Shown: piece after piece, positions 13,101 to 26,490 of the stretch
Numbering within the stretch: the first letter of the stretch is position 1
How the letters are laid out: each line of letters starts with the position of its first letter
Assembly: GCA_028554755.1 (NCBI GenBank)
Contig: JAPTOF010000005.1
Location: 17,272,001-17,336,000 of the forward strand
Direction of reading: 5' to 3'
Length of the DNA stretch: 64,000 nt
Source: Cordia subcordata
Taxonomy: Eukaryota; Streptophyta; Magnoliopsida; Boraginales; Cordiaceae
Notes under the pieces: generated by a model
The model's database searches: none
Told to the model about the DNA's origin: nothing
Seen by the model: only the letters and a program-made list of their open reading frames with translations
Translations under genes and position numbers: made by a program

Positions 13101-16100
13101 ACAGAAAAAGGAAGGAAATCAATCATACGTTCCCCCAGGGCATGGTCTGGCCAGCTCCCCTGCGACAGCAAGACGGGCATCCTTCTGTAGAAGCTCCACA
13201 GCAAGAACATCACTAGCCTGGCAATGAGCCAATAGATGCTAACTTGTTAGTGATGGTATCATTAAAATAGCAAATCAAAAGACAGCATAGAAACAAAAAT
13301 AAAATAACCGATATGATAACATCTATGTCCCTAAGAAATTCTGGAAACCTCAGCATCTATAGTGCCACTCAAAACATGAAACTAGAGCACTTGGTGAGAA
13401 AATCTGGTCCTACATTTGAGGCCATAGAGATCACGTATGCTCCAAGTGAATCGCTTCCTAACTCAGCAGCTACTCTGAAGGTGTCTAATACTTCCTTGAC
13501 ATCGGGAGGAACCTAACAGGGAACGAAAAGAAGAAAGCATAGTGTGAGAACACAACTACGAAAAGAGTAACAGTTTAATAAGATTATCAGTCTCCAGTGT
13601 ATTCCATAAAGAGAACCACAAGAAACAACTATCAGATCAGAAAAATCTGATCCTTGTAATTCAAACTAGTACATGCCATGGAGAAGATATGATGATAAAT
13701 AGTTGAAATTTTTATACGGTTCTGCAATTCGGATGTGGTTCAATATGATACTGGGACAGGAGTTTAAGAATAAAGAGCAAACACTTTAAAAACTAATCAA
13801 TCTTATCTTCCGTGTAACTTGATGCATTACACCAGTGATGCACAATGGCAACATCTTTAGTGAATGATTACAATATTGCAAGCAATCTCGTCCAGAAGTG
13901 AAAAGAAAGAAATGAGGAAATACAGCACTTTTGAGCAACAGAGATAAGAATCTTGCTTAACTTAGCCTAAATTATACAGTTATAGAGCACTTTAAGCAGA
14001 CATTGATTGCCCTTAGCAAAAAAGTGCTTCACAAACTGACATCTATGGTTATCTTTCTTTTTTGCTGGTGAAGGTTTTTGGAATACAGAGTTCTTTAGAC
14101 AATCTGGAAAGAAAAGATTGTAACTTCAATATGCTATCCAAGTTCAGCAAAGGTCAGATGCAATCCTAAACTTTGAACGTTAAGTTGAATATTTGAACTC
14201 ATAAGGCTCCCATGATGCTCAAAGAGTCCTTTCCCTCCTCTTTCTTTCACTTCTTTTCCATTATCTCTTAATTTTCCCGTTCTCATAAGCATTTTTTATT
14301 AGGTGGATTTGTGGGTTGTCCAAATCCACATATATCTTACCAAGTCACTCAGACAAAAGCCATAGCCCTACAGTAAATAACAGTCTTTTCTTTTGTCTGA
14401 ACACTAATGATATCTTTGACAGATATAATGCTAGTGCTACATTAGTTTCTCTGTACACAGATGGTGCACCATAATTTGTATTGGACCACTAATTGTTGCA
14501 AAAGTATACTGCTTATCATGTAACTGCATGAGACAGCATTGATTTCAAATACTAGATGTTTACGATCAAATGAATTTGCAGAAAGGAATTAACTTATAAG
14601 ATTCTTCCCACTGATGAAATAAGAATGATATCAATCTAACATGCAAGGACTAGTTCACACAAGATTCCATCCTTCAGAAGCATAATCAGAGAATGAGCAA
14701 CCAGTGGAACGACAGTATTTCAGCATATTATAGCAGTTTATAGTGCAATTTAGGATTGCATTTGACAATCGATCTTTCTGGAAGTTTCTTGAAGCAGGAT
14801 GGTGATTCTGCATTTTTAGGAGTTACTGAGATCCTATCTAATTAAGATTTTGGCAGAATATTTATCAATCAGATGCCTTTTCTTCCTTTGATTATCTTAG
14901 GTTTGAATTATTGCCAATGATAAAAGATAATCAGACATAATTAAGCAATTTCTATGAGCTAGATGTTGGTCAAAAAGTAAAACTATTCATCAACTTGGTA
15001 CAGGTCAAACAATACTGGTAGACAATGGCAAGGGTGGTCCTTTAGCTTGAGAGAAGATCATTAAGGGACATGCTACTCATCTTAGTATTAGGTAAATGAA
15101 CTTCAAACAAAGGTTGAAGTCATTGTTTTCGTCTCTTTCTTTCGTTTTCTCTTTTACTACTCTTACAGGAGCAACCAATTAGATAGGGGAAAAACATCAT
15201 TTTCAGTAAGGAACATTAACTCTGGAAACCCAACAGAAATCTCACCTGTATGCTTGGAGGAACTAAAGGCCGCTTCCCTTTTAGCTCTCTGGTCAAAAAT
15301 TCCAATTTTCTCTCTTCATCCCACTCACTATATGTACCCATATCCAGATATCTGGTAATGGCATCAAGTGTCTCAGAATGTCTACCCGATTCCTGCTCAA
15401 TTACAAATATTATTAGGAGTGCACCATAAAACAAAACCACTAGCAGTTTAAGATAAAATATACCTGACGAAGATCGAGCTTCATTAAAACCATTCCGAAA
15501 GTAGCAACTCGTCGAATTAGGTCAGCAAGCCGACCATCAGCTAAAATCCCAGATCCACATGATTGCTGGGAAAAATTCTATCCCAGTCACAATATATACT
15601 TAAAATAATAAAAATGGGTTCTTGCATTTCTCCTATTTGATCCAATTCTCCCCCAAGCTAGAAACAAACAAGAGGAACAAATTAACTAAGACAGAAAAGA
15701 AGATTACTTACGTACCAGAGAGTCATAGCATAACAATAGTGGTTCCAAAAGTTGATCAGATGTTTCATAGTAGTCCAGAGGATCATATTCACAAGGAAGA
15801 TCCTCAAGGAGAAGCTCAAGTCGCCTCCTCGTCTTCATAAGCTGAATGAAAAAATCACAGTGTAAGCTTAGAACACGATAACAGTGGACGGTTAAGTTCA
15901 AAACATACAAGTTAAACAAACTCATAAGAAGATAGCTATACAAAGAAAATTAGTTTAAACCCCAGAAGTCTCTTCATGCCAGCTTATGAAGAGGAGGGGA
16001 AAAACTTTGGTGTAAATTTAAAGAGAACAGTATTCTTTCAGAAGCTTATAGAAACTCCATTAAGCCTTTCCATCATTCATTGAACAGTCTTTAACTAAAA

Positions 16101-16245
16101 ACTTGCCGGATGTTGAATCAATTTCTCATAGCACCACGACCAAAATCAGATTATTCAGCTTGTAATTAAGTCATTAAAATTACTAATGACTATCAGAAAT
16201 TTAGAACACTCTTTGCATGAGGTGGAAATGAATATGAGAATGTCT

Positions 16246-16281
<36 letters not shown>

Positions 16282-19200
16282 CTCCTTTCTCCTGTTCTTT
16301 CTTTCTCCAAATTAGTAGGGGAAAGAGAGACTATTTAGTTACTTTTAGTTACTCAAGTACCTAGAAATTTCTCCTTTGTTGGGGCTAGCTTTACAATTTC
16401 TATAGAAATCAGTATACGTATTTGGGATCTCATATTAGCACATCAATGCTGGAACTAGATCGTGAAACACAGCACCAAAACTTGGTTCTCATATGGACCA
16501 AACATGGATGCATAAGTATTAGTCCACACAAACATAGAGGCGATAGACACAGAGAGAGAGAGAGAGAGAAAGAAACCAGAAATCAATAGGAGCTCTGGCA
16601 AGTATACAACAAAATATTGCAATTTTATTGTTATTAGTGACTCATAGAAATGGTACCTTTTCTTTGACATCCCCAAGAACAGTCCTATAAGGAGCTATTC
16701 CAGGTTTCAATGATGAGCTTGGGTCCAGAAGCCTCTGAAAGCTGGCCCTCCCTATCTGAGATTCGGCAAAAAGTTTTCTCTGAACCAGAAGTTGATTAGA
16801 AGGAGTAGGAGATCGTGGTGTTCCTGGTTGGGAGCTGCCAGAATTAGCTATACTTCCATTTCCAAATGATGTATCAATACTTTTAGGACGACCAGGAATA
16901 GAAGAATTCCCTTTTGAGGGCGTTTGACCATCCTGTGAAAAGGTGGAACAAGAGAAAAAAATTAACCAAATTAAATATTAAAGGGCGGTGGATTGCTGAA
17001 CATAGACAGAAATAAAAGAGAAAACAGTCCAGATAAGAAAAAATTGCATCAAAATATAGCTACTTTGTATTTGCTTCACCTGGCGGTGCAATGGCATGTA
17101 TTCTGTTCCAGGAAGCTCTAGCCGAGGATACCGGGATTCGACATCATTGCATTCTGCAAACACGCTTGAGATGTCAGAATCAAGTCTCATCTTGGTTCAT
17201 GTGGAACAAGTGCATATCAGACAGTTATATGAAATGGAGCAGGATAATTATGGCAGTGTATACAAAAGTTTTCACTAAAGGAGAGACAACACAATCAGTG
17301 AGTATGTGGTTCTTTAAAACGACAAAAGCAGTGTATATGTAAGAATGACTTAATCAGGCATATAAACAATTGAATGTCATTAGGAATAAAATATTCAGGT
17401 AAGTGCATATGCTGGGAAAGTTAGAAACAAAAATGTGACAAAACCTATGCGAGACCTATTATCATATAAAAGGTGAGGATCCCAAATATTCTGATTTCTA
17501 AATAACTTCACCAATCACAGTGAATATGTCAAGGAGATAAAACAAAAGCAACAGTATTAATCAAATTGACATAATTATTTTGAAATGGATAGGGACAAGA
17601 CATAATCAACCAATAGTGCTACCATGTATAGGTAGAAACAATTGGTCAAGAACTTGAATTGATCTTGAGCAAATAAAGAGGACAGCAGTAAGCAAGTCAA
17701 ACCTGTGCAAGAAGGCAAAGCGGCTCCTGTAGGAAGCTGTGTAGGAAAGGGTGTAGCATGCTGGGTATGATGTTTGGATTGATTCCGGTTATTTGTTTGA
17801 TTCCAAGTCTCATGCCGATCCTCTAAAGATTTTTCTGAAAAGAAACATAGCCATCATTAGAAACGAAGTTGCTCGTCCGTTAGCATAAAGCTTTTCATGG
17901 TTTAGAGTCGGTTACAGGAACAACATAGAAAAATAGATTCCGAAAACTAGACTTAAGTTATAATTGATCACGTGAGCATCTAACAATTGAAACTAGAAAA
18001 CTTTTATTTAATAATATATCGTTCATTTCACCAGAAAGACAACGAGATTATGTGGAATAACAATTCGAGCTAGAACAAAACAGACTCTCTCTGTACCAGA
18101 CATGAACTATGGGCTGAAAGTTTAAGATTTAACTATAACAGGACCTTTGGTGGATTTTCATTAGTGTGCACATATAGAAAGCATACATGAACTTCCAGAG
18201 CCAATTTTCATCCAAATAAAGCAGCAATAATATCTGAGAGAAACCATGTCTGCTAACGAATTGAAAAACAAAAACTTGATATAAATCAAATTAGAGTGAT
18301 GAGTTTAAGTGACAGCAAAGATACGCAAGTCAATTCTCAAATGCTACTAGATTCTGTTTTCTTTTCCAGCGAAACAGAAAATTTGATTAGTTGAAAATCT
18401 ATGTAATATATGGAAAGTGAAGTTAGAGATATATCGAATGCTGGAGCTGATGTGCAAGTATTAGCACTTCAGCAGAATCTGATTTCTAAGCAAGAACTGC
18501 TCTAACAGATTAGCAACACTATGTATCATGACTGAGAGAAAGTGACTAGTCTAATCATCTACGCATGCCTTGCACTGCATATAGTACATAAGTTTTCTAG
18601 AAAAAAATACTCCTCACTGCTAGCAACTCTGAGGTTTGGCTCCATTTACCAATGAAATCAAGATTATTATGGAATTTCACATTTACACGAGAACTATCAC
18701 ATATTGCATACGTAACAAAGCTAGAGAGCAGGTTTACTACATCATTATGGGTACAAGAATACAAAAAAGGATTGCCATATCTAGATCAATTTCAGAATGA
18801 AAGAGCATTAATACACACCTCTCTCCATAATATCATTTGCCAATCTCGACAACCTAGGACTGCACTGGTTCATAGAAAGTTCAAATCTTAAACTATCTAG
18901 TTCCCTTATATAAAGATCAACAGCCATCCATCTTGATAAAAGAGAGACATCTTTTGTGACCTGAAACAAGAATGGAAACCTAATATGAGCAGGATGAGGT
19001 AAAAGTCAATTAATTATTGAGTACTAGGAAGCAATGTGGAATGAATTGGTCCAAGTTTACAATTTATAAACATCCATTAGGTGGAAAAAAAGGACTGCCA
19101 AGTACTATTTCTTTGAAGCCTGATTTATGTTTGCAGCAATGGATTCTCATTTATGTCAATGAGGACAAGTTATATTTTAAAGTATCATGAGAATTCCAAC

Positions 19201-22200
19201 ATTTAATGAAGTCCTTATAACCGGAAAAATGTGCTCTAAGCTAATTATGGAAGCACAAGCTATTTAGCTAAAGTTGCAGAGTATTTACATGAGCAGCATT
19301 CCTATGATCCACAAAGGAACAAAATTAAGGACCAAATACAATTTCCAGAACATGTATATTGGAAAAAGTTCTGCTGGAAGCACAAGAATGGTGTAGACAG
19401 CCACAGTGTTGAAGAAGCAACATCTAGACTTTCAAATGAGGCAGTGGACATAGAATAATACTACAAACAATTTAACCACTAAGAAGTCAAGACTTTATTA
19501 CTATGTTAGCAATTCTACAAAACTCAACCAAAGTAAAGGTAACTGAGAAGGTTTATGTTCCTGGTAGACATATATAGAAAACTTGTATGAAGAGGAAATC
19601 ACTGCATTACCTTTGCTGTTACATTTGGATTTCCATCTCGATCACCGCCCATCCAAGATCCAAATTTTATTGGTGTGCATGTCAGTGGAAGTGGTCTTCC
19701 AGTATGCTGAGGAATGTATAAACTATATCAGAGAGAATATAGGTTTGCATTTAAAATGGGTATATAAAGCAGAGATTGACTAACCTTCTTTAGGGCATTG
19801 CTGACACGTCGTAAATAATGAGGTATGGCTTTCCAGAGTGACTGTTCCACAATGTTTAGACCTGAAAATTTTAGTTAAACATGTCACCCTTGTATTACAA
19901 AAACTCAAAATGCTAGGCTAAAGAGCTTACCAGCTCTAGCTTCATCAACTGGAGTTGGTTTGTGGCGCCTGAGCTCATCTGTTTGCCATATTGAAGTGAT
20001 CTCTCTCACCTGGAAAATTGAGAGACTCATAAAACAACAGAAAGTAAAACTTTCATTTTGCTCCTCAATTTTACACTAACACAATATGAGACCCACCAGA
20101 TCTTCTATTAGCATCTCTTTATCTTCTTGCCCAAGATCAGGTCGATCATTATATTCTAGAAGATGCTGCAAAGAATGTAGCTCTGGTTTTATACATGGAA
20201 AAGGTAAATGATAAAGCAAGAATTATCTTTTACATGTAAAATTCCTATCGATAGAAAATCTCTTTAAATATACCGCAATTCTGATGTGTTTATATTGTAA
20301 AGTACGACGGTTGATCTGTGTGGGATGTGCAGTGAGAACAATTTCAACCTCCTGCAAGAAGAAGAAACCATCATTTTAACACAATATGAGAAATTATAGA
20401 CTTTTCAATCAGAGCAAGAAAGAAGAAATAAGAACAGCAAACCTGTTTGCACACAGTCTCATAAAGCTCATCAGGAGACAAGCCACTTTGCACAAGCTGG
20501 TTGAATGTATCATGACAAGATTTTGATAAAAGAGCTACATTCTTCCCCTTACGAACTCTGCACATGTGTTAGTTAATCAACACAAACTGGAAGTCCCCTG
20601 ATTTTGTATCTATGTCAAGTACAAGTGTTAAGCAAATAATACTGGTTTCAGGCTTGTGCAATTACTAAAGATACAGTGAATGAAGTTGATCATTGTCCAA
20701 TAAAGTGAGACAAAAGAAAACTTTCTGCCAAAATGTACAAAGAAGATTCTTAAGCACCTAGGGAAAGCAATGCAAAAATGTCAAGGTTCAAGATCCATTG
20801 CAAAGCTTAATTTGGTCGAAACTGGAAAATCCAGAATCTACAATTTTAACCTAATTGATTAAGTACAACCAGTCGGAATTAATTAAACAAAAATTTCAGA
20901 ACATAATAATTCTGCTTGTTCTCCAATAGTGCTAAAAGTCGCAAGTTAATCTTAGTTCACAGCAAATGCCATAAGCATATGCAGGAAAGATAACCAGTCT
21001 CATGATACCTGTGATGAGTCTCTGCAATTCCCATCAAATTAAGATAATGACTGAATGCTCGGGCAAGGGAGAAGGCTTCCTCTAAAGTCATCTCCGACAA
21101 CTCTGTTGCCAACTGCTTCTCAAGCACCTCAGCTGTATCCTTAATCCCAGCTGTCCTCATGTTACATGCACTCTGCATCCACGAATTCTTTGTCTCATAG
21201 GACCTCAACACACACCCCCATACACACAACATGGCGAACACACACTTCGTGTCAAAATTGAAAAGGAGTGTGCAGTACTACAGAAAAATCCATGGACGTC
21301 AAACATGTATTGAATATTACACATAAATGCCAGTTCGTTTATGCATTTATAGAAGCAAATTCACATCAATATTAAACATAATGCATTCATCAATATTTTG
21401 TATAAAGAGAAGGCATGAGCTAATACAAAAGAACCAACAAAATAATTACGCTAAACCTTAGTATAAATACATAATTACAAAAATAGTGTCCTGTCCAGCT
21501 TTCGCACTCTTTTCAGACTAATCCGGCTTCTGGATCCCAAATAAAGAAATTTATTAGTACGCAACAGGGCAAACTTTAGTGGCAGTACTTGCTGTTCGAT
21601 GGGATTCCAAAGTTAAGTCCCATTGTTACAAAAGACTACATTATGAGTTCTCCATGTTTTCCCTTAAGGCCCAAATCAGCTCGTCCCAATCCTATCATTA
21701 TACTTATGATTTTCACCTTAAGTCCCATATTTGCTCATACTGCTACATTTATGCCAAAAAGTTACAGAAAATGTCTGTCGGATCGGACTGCAAACAATCA
21801 TTTGATCTATTTTCCGTGCACATTCTTGATGGATACATAACAGAAACCCAAAAAAGGGAAAAAAAAAAAAAAGGGGCAAAACCAACTTGAGGAACTGATC
21901 ATCAGAAAGACTAAAAAGGAAATTAGATCTAACAATGTGGGCTTCAATTGAAATTTGTCCTATGTATTATACCATTAAGCAATTATTGATATCAAAAGGA
22001 TTAATCCCTGCATATATAGTTAACATGCATCAGGTGAATCCATGCACGTACATACACAAGCACAATAGACACAAAACTCTCCTCAAGAAATCGGGTTTAA
22101 GCAGTGGAAACAACATCTTTTGCGATTTCTTTTCAGATAATCAATTTAAGTCACGACCGCATATCAGGGGTTTCGTGCACGACCCAGCCTTATGCATGCA

Positions 22201-22541
22201 TACACACGTACATAAATATATGCATCAATATGATCAATAAACACACCCTTTACACAAAAACTTGGTAAAAATGCAAACAATATCTCACATGCATAAACGG
22301 AAAAACAAAAAGATGCCAAAAAATTAGGAAAAAAACCCAAAAACTTTGAAAACAAAATGGGTGTAGAAAGATGAAAAGGGACCTGAGAAAGAATACGGAT
22401 GCGTTCGAACTTTTGCAAGAACTCAGGGCCAACTTTTCTCTGCAAGACATCGTCGAGAAGGCTACCGAGAAGCCTGCAGCCATCTTCGAAGCTCTGTTGG
22501 AACTCCATTTCCTCTGCTATGTCATCTGTTATGTCCGTCAT
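10183..22541 (-). CDS. PPC4: Bacterial-type phosphoenolpyruvate carboxylase (BTPC), 20 exons
   Basis: Carboxylates phosphoenolpyruvate to oxaloacetate; in plants, bacterial-type PEPC acts with plant-type PEPC in cytosolic hetero-complexes. Exons: 22541-22383, 21172-21009, 20557-20443, 20351-20274, 20165-20097, 20009-19931, 19861-19785, 19706-19611, 18960-18819, 17834-17703, 17153-17080, 16932-16657, 15841-15716, 15565-15464, 15392-15246, 13512-13414, 13217-13129, 12308-12182, 12110-11904, 11007-10183. All borders are GT-AG and phases join to 3183 nt (1060 aa). Visible motifs: VLTAHPTQ (His about 155), [14 protein letters not shown] (about 263), [10 protein letters not shown] (Lys about 727), [12 protein letters not shown] (about 759) and the C-terminal RNTG that marks bacterial-type enzymes (plant-type ends QNTG). 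The plant-type N-terminal phospho-serine motif is absent. Exons 10-12 encode a Ser/Pro/Thr-rich, probably disordered insert (about residues 327-450). The ATG at 22541 begins [11 protein letters not shown], typical of the family; an in-frame upstream ATG at 22631 is unlikely to be used. Confidence 0.96.
16245..16279. repeat. (CT)n microsatellite in PPC4 intron 12
   Basis: A CT run of about 16 units inside the intron between exons 12 and 13. A shorter AG run lies at about 16553-16569 in the same intron. Confidence 0.9.
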
Positions 22542-22672
22542 TTTGCCTCTGTGTGTTGTGTGTAGAGAAAGCCCAACAACGGAGAGTGTGTGTTGTGTGT
22601 GTCTGTGCGTAGAGAAAGCTGAAGAAAACAACGGAGTGTGTGTGTTTTTGTGTGTGTTTTTGTGTGTCGTGA

Positions 22673-22681
22673 GTTGTATAC
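22673..22681 (-). promoter_or_regulatory. Possible TATA element of PPC4
   Basis: GTATACAAC on the minus strand lies about 130 nt upstream of the PPC4 start codon. Between it and the ATG is a CA-rich leader with two similar CTCCGTTGTT...GCTTTCTCTAC segments. This rests on position and motif only. Confidence 0.35.
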
Positions 22682-22822
22682 AGTGAATGAGACGGAGTAA
22701 TAAGGGAAGTGCGAGTGGTGTGTGATGGTATTATTTTGCGGTAAATATGGGAGTGGATGGTGACAAGTGTCGATGCCAGCGTGATTTACTGTGAATTTTG
22801 GAAGTTTGTTTGACTTGTTTTT

Positions 22823-23230
22823 GGGTGAATATTATGGCGAGTGAAGATCACCTCGTAATATTATCGATTATAAAAAAATTCAAATATAATAAAATTGTAC
22901 GTGTAATATTACATTATGAATAAATCTACCATATTGATGCTATTGTTGTGGCTAATGGTGTTTGTAAGTCTTGTGACTTGGGTGAATATTGTTATGGGCG
23001 GGGATCACCTCTTAATATTATATAATTATAAAAAAAATTAAAAATTAAAATATTTTACTCATAACATTATGAATAAATCCAACTTACTTACTATTGTGGC
23101 TAATGCATGGTGTTGTTGTGACCAGGTGACTCTTTATATAGAGAATACCATTGTGGCTAATGGTGTTGATAAGTTTTGTGACCAGGTAACTCCTTGTATA
23201 GAGAATACTATTGTGGCTAATGGCGTTTGA
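22823..23230. repeat. Tandem repeats upstream of PPC4 (157-bp and 60-bp units)
   Basis: A diverged pair of about 157-bp units starts at 22823 and 22980, sharing GGGTGAATATT, GATCACCTC, TTATGAATAAATC and TGTGGCTAATG words. It runs into a pair of exact-period 60-bp units (about 23119-23230) built on ACCAGGT..CTC..GTATAGAGAATAC and ATTGTGGCTAATGG. A third, more diverged 157-bp-type unit appears at about 23575-23760. The array sits in the distal promoter region of PPC4. Confidence 0.8.
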
Positions 23231-23969
23231 AAGTAAGTACGTAATTTTAGGGTTTGTTCGACAAAATTAGTTGTTAGAGTAACTGATGATTATTTGTTAA
23301 CATGTGGTGATAAGTTTTGAACTTGAAATATAATTTTTTGGAATTTTGTACATGCATAGTTTTGATTCTTTTAAATGAGTAGTAATGAATTTTGAACTTA
23401 AAACGTCATTTTTTTAGTCTCACAGGTGCATAATTTTAATATTCTTAAATGGTTGGATGTATATTTTGCAATCTTGCGCATGCATAATTTTATAGAGGGG
23501 ATTGAACGTAAAATCTTTTGATTTCTAAAATTATAAAAGCGTACTTATTTATTGTATTAACACTCTTTTTGTTTGATTTATTTTGAATAAATGCACTAGG
23601 AGTGAGAATTAACGTGTAATATTATATAGTTTTGAAAAATTATAAAATTTTACATATACAGTAATAAATAAATCCAATCCTAAGTTAATATTAGTGTTCT
23701 TAATGATGGTGTTTGCAGGTATCGTAATTGGGTGATTGAGTGATACTTTTTTGGCGATTGGAAGTATGGTTGGGAAATGGTGTATGGAATCGATGGGAAG
23801 TTTTTGTACGTGAATGTGTGTAGTCAAGGAAGCATAATTTTGATGTCTTTTCGAGTTTCCTCTTGATTTGAGTATTTTGGTAAAATAGGAATCATTAGAA
23901 ATGGAATTTTTGCAAATGCAGATCAAATACTTTGGAATTCAGAGACAAGGTAGACCAGCCCAAGTTATT

Positions 23970-23970
23970 A

Positions 23971-24002
<32 letters not shown>

Positions 24003-24018
24003 CAATAACAATAATAAC
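23970..24018. repeat. (AAT)n microsatellite
   Basis: An AAT run passing into mixed AAC/AAT triplets. Confidence 0.93.
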
Positions 24019-24420
24019 ATGCAAGTTTTGGGTTTATACCCCTGAGTACATTATCATTTTAACATCTAAAAAAGAGACACTTTTAAATAGGATTTTAGAT
24101 TTGTGCTCTACATATATTCTAGAATTAAGAATCGGTGAGTTCTATTTTGAAAATTAATCAATTAATAAAAAATAATCCCCCACTACATTTAAATTTATAA
24201 TATTTTCACATAGAATAATAATATGTTGTCACAACTAGGATCTAGTTTACATGGAAACTCTCACATTAATAAAGTGCAATTGAGGATGGGCAAGAATCTA
24301 AAACGAAACGAGACACTGATTATTAATGATAAGTATCACTAGCTTTTGCTTAATAAAATATATTTGCTTTCTATCCATTTGGTATATCCCAAATGGATTC
24401 CTTTTTGTCCTTTTGCTTTA

Positions 24421-24540
24421 AGAGGGCATTTGGCTTTCTTATTTTGAGTGCTTCTAAATACCTAAAAAAAGTATTATTTTAGGTATTTTTTATTATTTAA
24501 ATATTTATAAATACCAAATAAACAAAGTCAAACACCCTTT
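24421..24540. mobile_element. Short MITE, GGGTGTTTGGCTTT family, copy 1
   Basis: Inverted ends AGAGGGCATTTGGC and GTCAAACACCCTTT enclose about 120 bp of AT-rich sequence. A second element of the same size and ends lies at 55467-55586. The flanks read TTTA and TAAG, so the target duplication is unclear. Confidence 0.6.
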
Positions 24541-24831
24541 AAGTCTCTTCTGTAGTTGTTTTTGCAGCTGTGGTGGGTCCCCATTGTACATTCTCTCTTC
24601 ATGTGAATATTTGCTGTGCCCGGATATTACCAAACGCCATAATTTCTAAATTTTATGGTGTAATAATGAGCTTTAACTAATATTTTAAGCCAGTAAGCAG
24701 TCAAACCTAAAGGCATAAACTTGAATCTAAATTTATTGACAATAATATATTATAATCCTATCACTCTCTACAAAATCATGGAGTCAAAAGTTGTCAAGCC
24801 TGACTTGGAACCAGACACCAAATTATGCTTG

Positions 24832-25068
24832 AGGGTTCGTTTGGATTAACTTTTTTCTTTTTTTGAAAGCTTTTCTTTTTATAACTTTTGAGAAAATAGC
24901 TTTTCTTCTTATAACTTTTGATTTCTAAAAAAAAACTAAATTTTAACTTTTTTAGAGTTTTAATCTTTTTAAAAATCAAATCAAATACTTATTGCAAAAA
25001 TAACATACTCATCAGAAGAAAAAGTTCTTTTTTCAATTAAAAAAAATAGCCAATCCAAATAGGTCTTT
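24832..25068. mobile_element. MITE with TTTGGATT-type inverted ends, copy A
   Basis: The left end GGTTCGTTTGGATTAAC pairs with right-end CCAATCCAAATAGGTC, and both arms continue as T-rich or A-rich tracts. The corresponding position in the paralogous segment (about 45524-45530) lacks it, which supports a discrete insertion of about 235 bp. Confidence 0.7.
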
Positions 25069-25956
25069 TGTCATTGTTTGCTTGCTTTCCGTATATCTCA
25101 TTTTGAGGTTTTTAATTTGAGCTGTGCTATCAACTTTAACTATGTTCCCATCTTATACGTTCTAATTCTCTAGAAGTGATAACCTTAATTCAAATTATGT
25201 TAGGGGCAAGGGCCCAGGTGCAGGAAAGAAAAACACACTTTAACTGCATTGTTGACACAAATTTTTTCCCCAACAACATTAAAACCTAATAAAAGAGGTC
25301 TAAAACTGGTGAATTATACAAAATATTTTATTATAATTGAATTGTCATGTAATTTTAAGCTTACAAAGAAAAATAATATATATATATATAAAAGTTCCGT
25401 CCACATTGCTTCTGTATGAAATTTGTATTCGATTTATAATAACTTGACTTCGTAAATACTTTTATCACGAGTTTAAATATTTGGAACTTATTAAGCTCTA
25501 TATACTATCAAATTACTAATACATTAAGCACATGTCATTACAAGTAATATCAAATACGATTTTTTAAGTCATTACTATTTGTTATGCTTGTTATATGCTT
25601 ATCTGAAATCTTAAAATATGTATTTGAAATTTAAGATGTTAAATAAACATATATATTTCAAATCTAAAGTTTCATATAAATACACAAAGTGTCAAACTAA
25701 TCAATATGTATAGCAGTGGCAAGCTACTTAAATATCTACAAAGAGATACATCCAATGTTAAGTGGTCCCAAAATAACAACAAAAGAAGACTTAAGGTAGG
25801 ACAAAGCGGGTCATTTCAAGCATAGGCCCCATCTGTACATTTCACCACCTTACACTCGTATGGTTGGTCATGGTTGGTAATGGTGTCGGGCTTTTATAAG
25901 GACACCACCGTATATCACTTGCAACCATGCAAATATTTATTCTAACTCCCAAGAGA

Positions 25957-25979
25957 GGGGGGGGGCCGGGGGCCGGGGG
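25957..25979 (+). other. G-rich tract with G-quadruplex potential
   Basis: Runs of 9, 5 and 5 guanines are separated by CC in otherwise AT-rich DNA. The 9-G run can supply two tracts, so four G-tracts with 1-2-nt loops are available. The paralogous segment at about 47.4 kb has an A-rich stretch instead. Confidence 0.55.
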
Positions 25980-26275
25980 AAAACGTAGAAATGCTTCAAG
26001 AATGGTAGACTGGTAGTGTAAATTTTGGGCTCGATTGAAATAGTTTTTTGAGAAAAAAAATACTTTTGTATAACTTTCGAGAAAAATATTTCTCAAGAAG
26101 TTTTAACTTTGCCTTCGTTATAATATATCCTATCCGGGGGTGAATACACATCTTTTAATTAAGGGAAAGAAATTATTATAAATTATATATATTTTTTAAT
26201 CAGAAACCAACTCAGATGACGTGAATCCCTTTGTAACAGAGGTGCACCTTCTCATTATTATGATGAAGGTATTAT

Positions 26276-26490
26276 GGGTTCGTTTGAGTTGACTTTTTTC
26301 AAAAATGTCTTTTTTAACCGTTTTTTTTAGAAGTTAAAAATTTTGACTTTTAAAAAAAGTTGTATTTGAGTTTTTTTTTAGAGTTTTAGTTTTTTTGGAT
26401 GCCAAATCAAATAGTTATTACAAATTTAATATAACTTTTTCAGAAAAAAAAATATTTTTTTTAAAAAAAAAAGTCAATCCAAACAGGCTC
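26276..26490. mobile_element. MITE with TTTGGATT-type inverted ends, copy B
   Basis: Ends GGGTTCGTTTGAGTTGAC and GTCAATCCAAACAGGCTC are inverted relative to each other, with T/A-rich arms; same family as 24832-25068. A possible TAT target duplication flanks it. The matching site in the right segmental copy (about 47.69 kb) is empty. Confidence 0.65.

Larger units (their letters stand above)
22682..24732. other. Upstream intergenic region of PPC4
   Basis: No gene seen. It contains the tandem repeats at 22823-23230, an AAT microsatellite at 23970-24018 and a small MITE at 24421-24540. The rest is AT-rich with no frame of interest. Confidence 0.6.

Noticed and set aside
22542..22631. Upstream in-frame ATG extending PPC4 by 30 codons
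   Set aside because: The added residues derive from a CA-rich leader and do not resemble any PEPC N-terminus, whereas [11 protein letters not shown] does.
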